A DNA stretch of 64,000 bases from Bradyrhizobium diazoefficiens (GCF_018129965.1 NZ_JAFCKW010000009.1:1-64000), one strand, 5' to 3'. Counted from the first letter of the stretch, positions 51,627 through 60,845 are shown. Numbers and translations: made by a program. The notes: generated from the sequence alone by a model not told the origin.

Positions 51627-52895
51627 TTGACGGATCTGCTGCGCGTGTTGATCGAACGGTGGCGCGAGGACTCAGGATCGACCTATCGCACATGGTTCTT
51701 GTGGGACGAACGGCTCAAGAATTTCCGGTCCATCCGTCGCGGCATTGCTCAGGTAGTCGAGGAGATCGAAGCGGGAACGTTCGGCAACGTCTACAAGGGC
51801 TCTTCCCTCGAAACGATCGTGGGATCAATCGCCGAGCAGAGGCAGATATTCAAAGGCGCCGATCACGCTTTCTTGTGGAAGCCGAAGCTTCGCATTCCCG
51901 ACATTTACGAAGATGCTGCCAATCAGCGGGCGTTCGGTAGACTGCTTCATCACTGCTCCTGCTGTGACACTGAGCAGGAGCTCGTCAATGGAATTGAGAC
52001 AATCGATCGTCTTGCGATCAAGGGCCTAGGGCCGGCCGTCGCCAATCTTTTGTATTTCTTGCACCCGACCTTGATGCCGCCGTTCAACACCGCAATCGTC
52101 AACGGCTTCAACGCGGTCACGGGATCGAAGGTGAAGCTTGGACGTTGGGATCAGTACCTCGCCATGCGACAGGGCGTCTTGGAGCTGAATCGCAGCTATC
52201 GCGATCTCCTGTCGAACGATCTCGGCGCAATCGCGGGATTTCTATTCGATGTCGGCACTGGACGCTTTAGCGCGCCTCCCGTCGGCACAGGCGATGCCGC
52301 GAGAGACGCATGGCTATTGGAGCTTTCGAAGGCACGCGAGACCGCGAAACGGCTGGAAGGGCCGATCGCGGCCGCGCGGGAGAGCGATCTCACCCATACG
52401 CAAATTCAAGCTTGGCTTCGTGACTTGGGCCTGGCGCTCGGATACAAGGTCTGGATCGCCGCAAACGATCGAGGTCGAGCGTACAACGGTACGACTTTGG
52501 CCGCCGGGTGCCTCGAGCGCCTTCCGCCCTCCATCGAGGAGGCGGCTGGCGCGGAGTCGATCCGACTTATTGATGTTCTTTGGCTCGATGCCGCGAGCAG
52601 CTGCGTGACAGCGGCCTTTGAGGTCGAGCATACGACATCGATCTACTCCGGCATCGTTCGTATGCTTGATCTTGCGTTGAGCAGCGACTTGCATGCGACG
52701 GGCGGACTGTTTCTGGTTGCTCCTGACGGCAGAGAGGATGAGGTGCGCAACCAGCTTCGTCGGCCTGCGTTCAGTCGCGTGGCGGACCTGAAGGTGCGTT
52801 TCTTGCCTTACGGCGAACTGGAGTGCAACAAGGAAGCGATCGCCCGGTTCGGCACGGGGATGAAGGGCATTCAGGCGATCGCACGCCTGCTCTGA
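51627..52895 (+). CDS. HhH-like plus nuclease-like protein, copy 2 of an inverted pair
   Basis: 422 aa. Start is TTG (T-D-L-L-R-V-L-I-E-R-W-R-E-D) with GAGGAGGG ahead; the copy at 34348 uses ATG. Same architecture: N-terminal helical domain, H-H-C-S-C-C-D, glycosylase-like helix-hairpin-helix I-K-G-L-G-P-A-V-A-N, C-terminal I-D-V-L-W-L-D... F-E-V-E-H-T-T-S-I-Y-S-G. Protein identity between copies is high (roughly 85-90 percent by eye), so duplication is not very recent or is maintained. Convergent with the copA ATPase. Function unknown; DNA cleavage or defence is a guess from fold hints. Confidence 0.75.
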   Translation: MTDLLRVLIERWREDSGSTYRTWFLWDERLKNFRSIRRGIAQVVEEIEAGTFGNVYKGSSLETIVGSIAEQRQIFKGADHAFLWKPKLRIPDIYEDAANQRAFGRLLHHCSCCDTEQELVNGIETIDRLAIKGLGPAVANLLYFLHPTLMPPFNTAIVNGFNAVTGSKVKLGRWDQYLAMRQGVLELNRSYRDLLSNDLGAIAGFLFDVGTGRFSAPPVGTGDAARDAWLLELSKARETAKRLEGPIAAARESDLTHTQIQAWLRDLGLALGYKVWIAANDRGRAYNGTTLAAGCLERLPPSIEEAAGAESIRLIDVLWLDAASSCVTAAFEVEHTTSIYSGIVRMLDLALSSDLHATGGLFLVAPDGREDEVRNQLRRPAFSRVADLKVRFLPYGELECNKEAIARFGTGMKGIQAIARLL

Positions 52896-52945
52896 AGGGC
52901 GCCTGGCCACAGGTGCCCAAGTTGCCAGCGGCCATGCTGCCGACA

Positions 52946-55351
52946 TCAGATCCGCACTGTCCGCAGCCGCAGCGCGTTGCCAACCACGCTGACGGACGAG
53001 AGTGCCATCGCGGCCGCAGCGACGATTGGCGACAGCAGCAATCCCAGAGACGGATAGAGTACCCCGGCCGCGATCGGGATTCCCGCCGCGTTGTAGGCGA
53101 ACGCAAAGAACAGGTTCTGTCTAATGTTCCTCATGGTCGCGCGGGACAGCCGGCGCGCCCGGACGATGCCGTTGAGATCCCCCTTCAGTAGAGTGACGCC
53201 CGCGCTTTCCATAGCGACGTCGGTGCCCGTACCCATCGCGATCCCGACCTCGGCCGCGGCCAACGCGGGCGCGTCGTTCACGCCGTCGCCGGCCATCGCG
53301 ACGATCCGCCCCTGCTTTTGTAGCTTGGTGACCACCGCGCTCTTCTGATCGGGCAGAACCTCGGCTTCCACGTCTGCGATTCCCAGCCGCCGCGCCACCG
53401 CTTGAGCGGTGGTCCGGTTGTCGCCGGTGAGCATGATCACCTTGACGCCTTCGGCCGCGAGGTCCCGTAGCGCCCCCGGCGTCGACTGTTTTACGGGGTC
53501 GGCGATTGCCAGGATGCCGGCGAGCTTGCCGTCCACGGCCATGTTGATGACGGTGGCGCCTTCGCCGCGCTGGCGCTCGGCCTCGGATTCCATCGCGGAC
53601 TTGTCCACGCCTTGCGAGCGCATGAAGGCGGCGTTACCGAGCAGCACCTTCTTGCCCTCGACGGTTCCGAGCGCGCCTTTGCCGACGGGCGAGTCGAAGT
53701 CCTGGACGTCGGGCGCCTGGATACCTCGATCCTTGGCTTCGTTCACGATCGCGTCGGCGAGCGGATGTTCGCTGGCGCGCTCGACGCTGGCGGCGAGCCG
53801 TAGCACCTCTGTATCCGTGATGCCTTGAACGGGGACGACGGCGACGACCTTCGGCTTGCCTTCGGTCAACGTACCCGTCTTGTCCACCACGAGGGTATCG
53901 ACACGCTCCATGCGTTCGAGGGCTTCGGCGTTCTTGATGAGGACGCCCATGTGGGCGCCGCGTCCGACGCCAACCATGATCGACATCGGAGTGGCCAAAC
54001 CTAGCGCACAGGGACATGCGATGATGAGGACGCTGACTGCGGCGACGAGGCCGAAGGCGAAACGGGGCTCTGGACCGTAGAGCGCCCAGACGGCAAACGC
54101 CGCGATCGCGACCACGATGACTGCCGGAACGAACCAGCCTGCGACCTGGTCGGCCAGGCGTTGGATCGGGGCGCGCGAGCGCTGCGCCTGCGCGACCATC
54201 TGCACGATCTGGGATAGCATTGTGTCGCTGCCGACCTTTTCGGCGCGCATGACGAAGCCGCCGGAGCGGTTGAGCGTGCCGGCGATCACCTTGCCGCCGA
54301 CTTCCTTGCTAACCGGCATGGATTCGCCCGTCACCATCGACTCATCGAGGGAGGATCGCCCTTCGGCGATTTCGCCGTCGACGGGCACCTTCTCGCCCGG
54401 GCGGACGCGCAGCCGGTCGCCCACCTGCAGCACCGTGATCTGAACTTCCTCGTCAGTGCCGTCGGCGCGGATACGGCGGGCCGTCTTCGGAGCTAGGTTG
54501 AGCAAGGCCTTGATCGCTCCTGAGGTGGCCTCGCGCGCCCGAAGCTCGAGAACCTGGCCGAGTAGGACGAGCACAGTGATGACGGCGGCCGCTTCGAAGT
54601 AGACGGCGACCGCGCCATCATGCCCTCTGAACGTGGCCGGAAAGACACCTGGGACAAAGGTGGCGACGACGCTATAGACCCACGCCACACCGGTGCCCAT
54701 CGCGATCAGCGTGAACATGTTCAGATTGCGCGTCAGGACCGATTGCCAGCCGCGCACGAAGAACGGCCAGCCCGCCCAAAGCACCACTGGAGTCGCGAGA
54801 ACCAACTGGATCCAGTTCGACAGGCTCTGGTCGATCCATCCGTGGTCGCCGATCAGGTGTCCGCCCATCTCGAGGATCACAACGGGAATGGAGAGCGCGA
54901 GACCCACCCAGAAGCGGCGGGTCATGTCGATCAACTCGGGATTAGGGCCCGTTTCCGCTGTCGCCAGCTCGGGTTCGAGCGCCATGCCGCAGATGGGACA
55001 GTTGCCCGGCCCGACCTGGCGTATCTGCGGATGCATCGGGCATGTGTAGATTGTGCCTTCCGGCACATCGGCACGCGGCGCTTGCTGCACTGTCCCGTGG
55101 ACGTACTTCGCCGGATCGTCCGCGAATTTCGCCCGGCAGCGCTCCGAGCAGAAGTAGAAGGTCTGTCCGTCATGCTCGATCTTGTGGCGAGCCGTGGCGG
55201 GGTCGACCAACATGCCGCAGACGGGGTCGACGGTGGTGCCGCGCGCGGGATCATGATGATGGTGATCTGCGGACTCTTGGGAGATGGAGTGAGAGTGTCC
55301 GCAGCAGCTTCCGCGCGCCTTTTCAGAACCTGGGGCGTCCTGCTTATACAT
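52946..55351 (-). CDS. copA: Copper-translocating P1B-ATPase CopA with YHS and HMBD domains
   Basis: 801 aa. N-terminal C-C-G-H-S-H and H-H-H-H-D metal-rich start; a YHS domain about 41-84 (D-P-V-C-G-M, F-C-S-E-R-C-R-A-K-F); an HMBD about 100-130 (Y-T-C-P-M-H-P-Q-I-R, C-P-I-C-G-M-A-L-E-P). Core: T-G-E-S, I-I-A-C-P-C-A-L-G-L-A-T-P, D-K-T-G-T-L-T, G-D-G-V-N-D-A-P. CPC marks Cu(I)/Ag(I) export. The start faces csoR across a 56-base gap containing a CsoR-like operator, so copper-responsive control is likely. Intact. Confidence 0.95.
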   Translation of the reverse strand: MYKQDAPGSEKARGSCCGHSHSISQESADHHHHDPARGTTVDPVCGMLVDPATARHKIEHDGQTFYFCSERCRAKFADDPAKYVHGTVQQAPRADVPEGTIYTCPMHPQIRQVGPGNCPICGMALEPELATAETGPNPELIDMTRRFWVGLALSIPVVILEMGGHLIGDHGWIDQSLSNWIQLVLATPVVLWAGWPFFVRGWQSVLTRNLNMFTLIAMGTGVAWVYSVVATFVPGVFPATFRGHDGAVAVYFEAAAVITVLVLLGQVLELRAREATSGAIKALLNLAPKTARRIRADGTDEEVQITVLQVGDRLRVRPGEKVPVDGEIAEGRSSLDESMVTGESMPVSKEVGGKVIAGTLNRSGGFVMRAEKVGSDTMLSQIVQMVAQAQRSRAPIQRLADQVAGWFVPAVIVVAIAAFAVWALYGPEPRFAFGLVAAVSVLIIACPCALGLATPMSIMVGVGRGAHMGVLIKNAEALERMERVDTLVVDKTGTLTEGKPKVVAVVPVQGITDTEVLRLAASVERASEHPLADAIVNEAKDRGIQAPDVQDFDSPVGKGALGTVEGKKVLLGNAAFMRSQGVDKSAMESEAERQRGEGATVINMAVDGKLAGILAIADPVKQSTPGALRDLAAEGVKVIMLTGDNRTTAQAVARRLGIADVEAEVLPDQKSAVVTKLQKQGRIVAMAGDGVNDAPALAAAEVGIAMGTGTDVAMESAGVTLLKGDLNGIVRARRLSRATMRNIRQNLFFAFAYNAAGIPIAAGVLYPSLGLLLSPIVAAAAMALSSVSVVGNALRLRTVRI

Positions 55352-55382
55352 CGTCTACTCCATCTCTATCTCTTGCGGAATG

Positions 55383-55397
55383 TACCCTTGGGGGGTA
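55383..55397. promoter_or_regulatory. CsoR-type operator between copA and csoR
   Basis: TACCCTTGGGGGGTA, a GC-rich inverted repeat with TACCC/GGGTA ends, the usual form of CsoR sites. It lies 10 bases before the csoR ATG and 31 bases from the copA start, so one repressor could close both genes. Confidence 0.65.
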
Positions 55398-55407
55398 TAT
55401 ACGACTC

Positions 55408-55683
55408 ATGAGGAACGACATCAAGGCTTCTTGTCAGAAACGCCTGAACCGCATCGAAGGCCAAGTTCGCGGGCTCGCGAAGATGGTCGACGAGGACAGA
55501 TACTGCATCGATATCGTCACCCAGATCTCAGCCGTCCGTTCCGCGCTTCGTCGTGTAGAAGAAGAAATCCTGAAGGATCACGTCGCCCACTGCGTGGAAC
55601 ACGCCATCCGCAGCGGCGACAAGGCCGATCAGCGCCGCAAGATCGCGGAACTGATGGAAGTCGTCGGTCGGGTAGACAGGTAA
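55408..55683 (+). CDS. csoR: Copper-sensing repressor CsoR
   Basis: 91 aa. Full CsoR-family protein: R-L-N-R-I-E-G-Q-V-R-G-L-A-K-M, Cys in D-R-Y-C-I-D-I-V, then H-V-A-H-C-V-E-H-A giving the Cys-His-Cys Cu(I) site. Divergent from copA with an operator between. A second copy (18799) matches from its 13th codon onward. Released from DNA on binding Cu(I) (family knowledge). Ribosome site weak because the operator occupies the leader. Confidence 0.9.
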   Translation: MRNDIKASCQKRLNRIEGQVRGLAKMVDEDRYCIDIVTQISAVRSALRRVEEEILKDHVAHCVEHAIRSGDKADQRRKIAELMEVVGRVDR

Positions 55684-55892
55684 ACGGGCGGCGGTCACGA
55701 ACGCTTGACCCGGATCAAAGACGCCGATCGGACCTGGACTATGTTATTTAACGAAACATCTGCCGCCGCAGCGGGATCCGCAGGCGGAAGCGAATGCCGC
55801 TAGACAAGCAACGCGGTTGGTCCCCGCCATCCCGGCATTCGCGATCGCCCTGGGCGATGCTGCCGGTCGGTGCGTCGAGTAGGAGCCGGGTT

Positions 55893-56156
55893 ATGTTCAA
55901 GCAGACAGTCAGAACTCTGTTGCTGGCGCTGCCATTGGCTACAGCAACGGTAAGTGTTTACGCAGGTGTCACGATTTCGGACAGGCGGTATTGGCCAAAT
56001 GAGGCGAGGCAGAGCGCGCATGAGCTGTTGGTCCCGCAGGTCGGCGGGAGCTCTGCGTTCGCTTCAATTCCTATGGCGCCGGGCTACTCCTTCGCGCAAC
56101 CTGCCGATCCGAGCAGGCGCGCCTGGAGATATCAACCGGCCAAACAATCCCGATGA
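55893..56156 (+). CDS. Small secreted YWPNEARQ-family protein, copy 2
   Basis: 87 aa from M-F-K-Q-T-V-R-T-L-L-L-A-L, preceded by AGGAG. Signal peptide about 1-24 (S-V-Y-A|G). Mature start G-V-T-I-S-D-R-R-Y-W-P-N-E-A-R-Q-S is the same as in the 26213 gene; the remaining about 45 residues differ. Sits between csoR and a DUF2933 protein. No GTAACC-N16-CGAA element is seen before this copy. Function unknown. Confidence 0.7.
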   Translation: MFKQTVRTLLLALPLATATVSVYAGVTISDRRYWPNEARQSAHELLVPQVGGSSAFASIPMAPGYSFAQPADPSRRAWRYQPAKQSR

Positions 56157-56329
56157 TACAGCTGCAAGTTCGGCGCGATATCTGCGGCGGGCGACCGGAA
56201 AATCTCTTTCCCGGATGACGGGAGCCGTAGGTGAACGGTTCGTTCCTTTCGGTTCGACCCTTTGATATCGATCAAGACGTTCGCTGCAGCATACCGTTTT
56301 ACTGCAGATTGGAGCAGCAGGAGTTTACG

Positions 56330-56584
56330 ATGTCGGTAGAGGAGCGTTCCGATCACCAGGCACAGGCGCCGAAGGGTTCGTCACTTAAATCGCGCGCCGG
56401 ACTGGTTCTGATCGGATTTCTGATCGTCGCAGGTGTCCTGCTGTTCACCGAACACCGCGCACACGTGCTGGGGCTTCTGGTTTGGCTCCCCTTGCTGGCT
56501 TGTCTGCTCATGCACGTTTTCATGCACGGTGGGCACGGCCATCACGGCACTGACAGTCAGCAGGACAATCGGAGAGCGTCATGA
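56330..56584 (+). CDS. DUF2933 small membrane protein
   Basis: 84 aa from M-S-V-E-E-R-S-D-H-Q, preceded by AGGAG. Two hydrophobic helices (about 24-42 and 47-65) and a His-rich end L-M-H-V-F-M-H-G-G-H-G-H-H-G. This matches DUF2933, small proteins of metal-resistance regions. Its stop overlaps the next gene (ATGA), so they are translated together. Confidence 0.8.
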   Translation: MSVEERSDHQAQAPKGSSLKSRAGLVLIGFLIVAGVLLFTEHRAHVLGLLVWLPLLACLLMHVFMHGGHGHHGTDSQQDNRRAS

Positions 56585-57252
56585 ACGAGGCCACGCCTGC
56601 CTACGGCCTATGGAGCCTTGTGATCGTCAATTCGGCGATCTTCATCTTCTTTGCTTACACGTTCTTCAAACCACAGACACCTCGGGATTGGCGCTCATTC
56701 AGCGCATTCAGCGCGTTTCTGGTGGCGCTGTTCGCGGAAATGTACGGATTCCCGCTGACGATCTACTTCCTGTCCGGCTGGCTACAGTCACGGTTTCCCG
56801 ACGTGGATTGGTTTTCGCACGATGCGGGTCACCTCCTAGAAATGATGTTTGGCTGGAAGGCCAATCCGCACGCTGGCCCATTCCACATCTTAAGCTTCGT
56901 ATTCATCGGCGGCGGCTTCATCCTCATTTCTGCAGCGTGGAAGGTCCTTTACGACGCGCAGCAATCGAGGTCGCTCGCAACCACTGGACCCTACAGCTAT
57001 GTCCGGCACCCGCAGTATGTCGGCTTCATCATGGTCATGTTCGGCTTCCTGCTGCAGTGGCCGACGATCCTCACGCTCGCCATGTTTCCGGTCTTGACCA
57101 TGATGTACGTCAAGCTTGCGAGGACCGAAGAACAGGATGCCAGAGCGGCATTTCACGATGCATACGCGAGATACGCGGCCGAGGTGCCCGGATTCATTCC
57201 GAAGCTCAGCCGCATCCTGGGCCAATCGGCCGGCGGTTATCGTCACGGCTGA
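56581..57252 (+). CDS. ICMT/PEMT-family membrane methyltransferase
   Basis: 223 aa with six predicted helices. C-terminal signature T-G-P-Y-S-Y-V-R-H-P-Q-Y-V-G-F and L-A-R-T-E-E-Q-D-A-R, F-H-D-A-Y-A-R-Y is that of isoprenylcysteine carboxyl methyltransferase-like enzymes, which in bacteria often lie in metal-resistance clusters with unknown substrate. Overlaps the DUF2933 gene by four bases. Intact. Confidence 0.88.
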   Translation: MNEATPAYGLWSLVIVNSAIFIFFAYTFFKPQTPRDWRSFSAFSAFLVALFAEMYGFPLTIYFLSGWLQSRFPDVDWFSHDAGHLLEMMFGWKANPHAGPFHILSFVFIGGGFILISAAWKVLYDAQQSRSLATTGPYSYVRHPQYVGFIMVMFGFLLQWPTILTLAMFPVLTMMYVKLARTEEQDARAAFHDAYARYAAEVPGFIPKLSRILGQSAGGYRHG

Positions 57253-57354
57253 GCAACGAAAGACGAGCAGTCAGCGCTGGAGACAACAAGATTTCCTCTT
57301 GTTGTCTCTTATCTATTGTAGGGATCGAATTCGCCGAGAGGGCCAGTTCAAGAT

Positions 57355-57792
57355 ATGAAGCAAGTCTGGTATGGCTATATCAAATTTGCCCTGGGCGCGG
57401 CGGTGCTCGTCGCTACAGTGGCTGTGTTATGGATGATGTCCTCCGCGGGACCGCCGCGATCCGTTAAGGTGGAGGTCACCGAGCCCGAGCTGTCGGCATT
57501 GGCCGCAAAGGGCAAGCCCTTATTCGAGGCCAACTGTGCAACTTGTCACGGAATGAGGGCCTCGGGCACGGACAAGGGCCCACCCCTTGTTCATGACATC
57601 TACAATCCCGGGCACCATGCGGATCCCGCTTTTCTTTCGGCAGCCAAGTTCGGCGTGAGGCAGCATCACTGGCCTTATGGAAACATGCCGCCGCAACCCC
57701 AGGTCAGTGAGGATCAGGTGGCGGCCATCGTGCGATACGTTCGTGAGGTCCAGATCGCAAACGGCATCAAGTACCGGCCGCACCACATGTAG
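57355..57792 (+). CDS. Membrane-anchored monoheme cytochrome c
   Basis: 145 aa. N-terminal anchor about 9-29. Heme site F-E-A-N-C-A-T-C-H-G-M-R-A-S-G (CATCH) and Met ligand G-N-M-P-P-Q-P. Cytochrome c class I fold, inner-membrane tethered, electron carrier in the periplasm. Intact, in contrast with the CSSRH version at 27940. A role in passing electrons from the copper oxidase region to respiration is inferred from position only. Confidence 0.88.
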   Translation: MKQVWYGYIKFALGAAVLVATVAVLWMMSSAGPPRSVKVEVTEPELSALAAKGKPLFEANCATCHGMRASGTDKGPPLVHDIYNPGHHADPAFLSAAKFGVRQHHWPYGNMPPQPQVSEDQVAAIVRYVREVQIANGIKYRPHHM

Positions 57793-57838
57793 GCGACAGC
57801 TGAGGGGCGCGTCTTTTCAGAAACTATATCTGCTTGGC

Positions 57839-58624
57839 TTACCACAATACGCGAACGCCGCCGGCGACAAACAGGCTGCCGACCGCCTCTCCATTGGTCC
57901 TCGCAATACTGGCTGTTTCTCCGAGCTTGCGGTCCCATACCACGCCGATATAGGGGGCGATATTGCGGGTGATTTCATAGCGGAGCCGGGCACCAAGCTC
58001 GACATCGGTGAATCCGCTGCCGAGATTGAGATCGGACACGCGCTGCGCCTGCAGCTTGAGGTCGATGCGAGGCTGCAGGATAAGTCGGTTGGTAATTAGA
58101 ACATCGTGAAAAGCGGTGATCTCGGAGGAGACCTCGCCCTTCTGGCTGATGAAGAGGTCGGCGTCGATCTCAATGAAGAAAGGGGTCAATCCTTCGACGC
58201 CTATGGTGGCATAGGTGCGGTTGGACTTGGCAGAGAAGTCCTGACGAATGCCGAATTGAGCGTCGAAATAATAGCTGATCAGGCGCGAATAGAGCACCTG
58301 CATCTGCCCTTCTTCTAGCTTTCTCGTCTTGCCGTCATAGAAGCCTTCCGACTTCAGGAAGATCTTGTCGTAGTCTCCCCCGACGAAGGCTTCCATGTCC
58401 CATCGGGCGCTCGACCCTGGCCCGTTCCATTCCAGCTTGTCGAACCGCATGCTGCCGAACAGCTGCTGATCCGGGAACATTGGCTGGTAGTAGGGGACGG
58501 GCGGGAAGCTCGCGCCAGAATAGCTCGGGCTTACCGGATTGGTCGATGACTGCGCCGAGGCAGTCGATAACGCCGCAAGTATAACAATTCCACTAGCGAC
58601 CAAGGTGGACAGCAATTTCCGCAT
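57839..58624 (-). CDS. copB: Copper resistance protein CopB
   Basis: 261 aa. Signal peptide about 1-24 (S-T-A-S-A|Q). Outer-membrane beta-barrel of the CopB/PcoB family: M-R-F-D-K-L-E-W, G-S-S-A-R-W-D-M-E-A-F-V-G-G-D-Y-D-K-I-F-L-K-S-E-G, V-L-Y-S-R-L-I-S-Y-Y-F-D-A-Q, R-L-I-L-Q-P-R-I-D-L, and terminal V-W-D-R-K-L-G-E-T-A. Directly downstream of copA (9-base gap), the standard copAB operon. It lacks the long Met-rich N-terminal repeats of some homologues. Confidence 0.93.
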   Translation of the reverse strand: MRKLLSTLVASGIVILAALSTASAQSSTNPVSPSYSGASFPPVPYYQPMFPDQQLFGSMRFDKLEWNGPGSSARWDMEAFVGGDYDKIFLKSEGFYDGKTRKLEEGQMQVLYSRLISYYFDAQFGIRQDFSAKSNRTYATIGVEGLTPFFIEIDADLFISQKGEVSSEITAFHDVLITNRLILQPRIDLKLQAQRVSDLNLGSGFTDVELGARLRYEITRNIAPYIGVVWDRKLGETASIARTNGEAVGSLFVAGGVRVLW

Positions 58625-58633
58625 CCCGTCCTC

Positions 58634-60706
58634 CTATTTTGCGGCCGAGGCCGTCTCGCGCACGACCTCGATCTTGCGCATCATGCCCGTTTCCATGTGA
58701 TACAGCTGATGGCAGTGGAAGGCCCACGGGCCCTCCGCATCCGCCGGAACGTCGACGTCGACGGTCGCGCCCGGCTTGATGTTGACCGTGTGCTTTTTCG
58801 GGTTGCGCGCACCATTGCCCACGTCGGGCAAAAGCCAGGTACCGTGGATATGCATCGGGTGGTTCATCATGGTTTCGTTGATGAACCGGAAGCGGACACG
58901 CTCGCCGTAGCGCAGCACGATCGGTTGGGCCTCGCTGAACTTGCGGCCGTTGACCGACCAGAAGTAGCGCTGCATGTTTCCGGTCAGACGGATTTCGATG
59001 ACGCGGTCGTAGCGCTTGTACGGGTAGGGATCGAGCGCTTTGAGATCGCGATAGGAAAGGACTCTGGTGCCGGGAGGCGCGCCGGTGTCGTTGGTCAGCG
59101 GGTCAGGGGCCATGTTGACCGAGGTGACCGGCACGCTGGGCATGTCCTCGCCGCCGCGCAAGGCATCAGCCTGCGGCCCAGTCTGGACCCCAGCCGATGG
59201 CATCGATGTTGGTGACATCCGGGATCTTCCGCTTGGGCCCTGCGAACCGCCCTGCATCGCCGCGTGATCCATTCCCGGCATTTGCGCCAGCGCCTCGCTG
59301 GCACTTTGCGCTGGTGCTGAACTCATTCCAGGCATCTTGCCGTGGTCCATGCCCGGCATGGATGGCGTTTTCCCTGGCCTGCTGGGTTTGGATCGCCCGG
59401 AACCGGCCGGGTGGTCCGCGTGCCGGGCTCCGCCGGGGCTCATCGAGGCGCCCTCCTGCATGCCTTTCATCCCTTTCATCCCTTGCATGCCGCTCATCCC
59501 GCCCCCGGAGGACATACCCCCCATGCCAATTTCCATGGCGACAGGGTCTTCCGGTGCGACATGGCCTGGCAAATCCTGCTCGGGCTGCGGCGTGCCGCGA
59601 TCGTATCCTTTGGGTCCGAGATTCATGCCCATCTCGGCCATGGACACGATCGGTCGAATCCGGTGCGGCGGCAGTTCGCCAATCATGCCGGGGCGCGGCG
59701 CCAAGGTTGCGCGCGCAAATCCGGTGCGGTCCATCGGCTCGCCCACGATGGTGTAGGCGCGGTCTTCCGTCGGCTGGACGATCACGTCGTAGGTTTCCGC
59801 ATTGCCGAAGCGAAACTCATCGACACGTACGGGATCGACATTGTTTCCGTCAGCGGCGACCACCGTCATCTTCAGGCCCGGGATGCGGACGTCGAAGTAG
59901 GTCATTGCGGAGGCGTTGATGAAGCGCAACCGGATGCGTTCGCCGGGGCGGAACAAAGCCGTAAAATTCTGCTCAGGCGTTCGGCCGTTGACCAGGAAAG
60001 TATAGGCCGAGACGTCCGAGATGTCGGTCGGATCCATTCGCATCATCGACCAGGCGATCCGATCATTCATGATGGCCTTGCGTGCCTGCTCATCCGGCGC
60101 CTTCGAAAGCTCCTGGAACAGACTGACCAGAGTGCGCCGGTTGAAGTTGTACCAGCTGCTATCGATCTTCAGGTTATGGATCACACGATTGGCGTCGTCG
60201 GTCCAATCCGACATCATGATGATGTAGTCGCGGTCGTACCGGTAAGGATCCGGCTGCCGAGGCTCGATAATGATCGGCGCGTAGATCCCGAGTTGCTCCT
60301 GCTCGCCGGAAGAGTGGCTATGATACCAATACGTACCCGATTGTTTCACCTTGAAGCGATAGGTGAACGTCGTCCCCGGCTGGATGCCATTGCCGTAACC
60401 GGGCGAGATGCCGGGCACGCCATCCATCTCCGGCGGGACGATCAGGCCATGCCAATGAATGGATGCGGGCTCGTCGAGCCGGTTGGTTACATTGATCGTG
60501 ACATTCTCGCCCTCCTTGAAGCGCAGCAGCGGTCCTGGAAGCTGGCCGTTGATCAACATCGCCGCGGCCGGATGGCCGGTGATGTTGACCGTGCGACGGT
60601 CAAGGACCAGATCGTAGGTCCCAGCGCTCGCCTGCAGACTCGATATCGTGAGAATGACGCCCAGCAGGAATAGGCGGAGTGGCAAGCGATGAAGCAACGA
60701 CTGCAT
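58634..60706 (-). CDS. copA: Copper-resistance multicopper oxidase CopA (PcoA type)
   Basis: 690 aa, periplasmic. Leader M-Q-S-L-L-H-R-L-P-L-R-L-F-L-L-G-V-I ending S-A-G-T-Y. Copper ligands: H-W-H-G-L-I-V-P, Y-H-S-H-S-S-G-E-Q, H-P-M-H-I-H-G-T-W, and H-C-H-Q-L-Y-H-M-E-T-G-M-M (T1 Cys-His and axial Met). A Met/Gly/His-rich insert about 400-500 (M-S-S-G-G-G-M-S-G-M-Q-G-M-K-G-M) probably binds extra Cu(I). Oxidises Cu(I) to less toxic Cu(II). First gene of copAB, reading away from the glgA end. Confidence 0.95.
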   Translation of the reverse strand: MQSLLHRLPLRLFLLGVILTISSLQASAGTYDLVLDRRTVNITGHPAAAMLINGQLPGPLLRFKEGENVTINVTNRLDEPASIHWHGLIVPPEMDGVPGISPGYGNGIQPGTTFTYRFKVKQSGTYWYHSHSSGEQEQLGIYAPIIIEPRQPDPYRYDRDYIIMMSDWTDDANRVIHNLKIDSSWYNFNRRTLVSLFQELSKAPDEQARKAIMNDRIAWSMMRMDPTDISDVSAYTFLVNGRTPEQNFTALFRPGERIRLRFINASAMTYFDVRIPGLKMTVVAADGNNVDPVRVDEFRFGNAETYDVIVQPTEDRAYTIVGEPMDRTGFARATLAPRPGMIGELPPHRIRPIVSMAEMGMNLGPKGYDRGTPQPEQDLPGHVAPEDPVAMEIGMGGMSSGGGMSGMQGMKGMKGMQEGASMSPGGARHADHPAGSGRSKPSRPGKTPSMPGMDHGKMPGMSSAPAQSASEALAQMPGMDHAAMQGGSQGPSGRSRMSPTSMPSAGVQTGPQADALRGGEDMPSVPVTSVNMAPDPLTNDTGAPPGTRVLSYRDLKALDPYPYKRYDRVIEIRLTGNMQRYFWSVNGRKFSEAQPIVLRYGERVRFRFINETMMNHPMHIHGTWLLPDVGNGARNPKKHTVNIKPGATVDVDVPADAEGPWAFHCHQLYHMETGMMRKIEVVRETASAAK

Positions 60707-60845
60707 GGGCGTCCCCCGGGAACTCGGAGCGGTTCGTATTCTCTTCTCCAGACTTGCACACCCGGTTCGATATGCAAGCTGCGCGGATTAATATTCTGAC
60801 AGTGTGACCGGCGTGCCGACTTCAGGTCGCGCGGTCAGGGTTAAA
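60493..60845. repeat. Direct repeat, copy A: copA 5' end plus upstream region
   Basis: About 350 bases aligning with 61225-61578, roughly 85 percent identical by eye. It includes the first about 70 codons of copA, its leader and a piece resembling the 3' end of glgA. Confidence 0.7.

Noticed and set aside
33080..52895. Composite transposon bounded by the two 422-residue genes
   Set aside because: Neither gene resembles a transposase and no terminal repeats or target duplications were seen; treated as inverted paralogues.
59342..60673. 443-codon plus frame opposite copA
   Set aside because: Antisense to the multicopper oxidase, no motifs.
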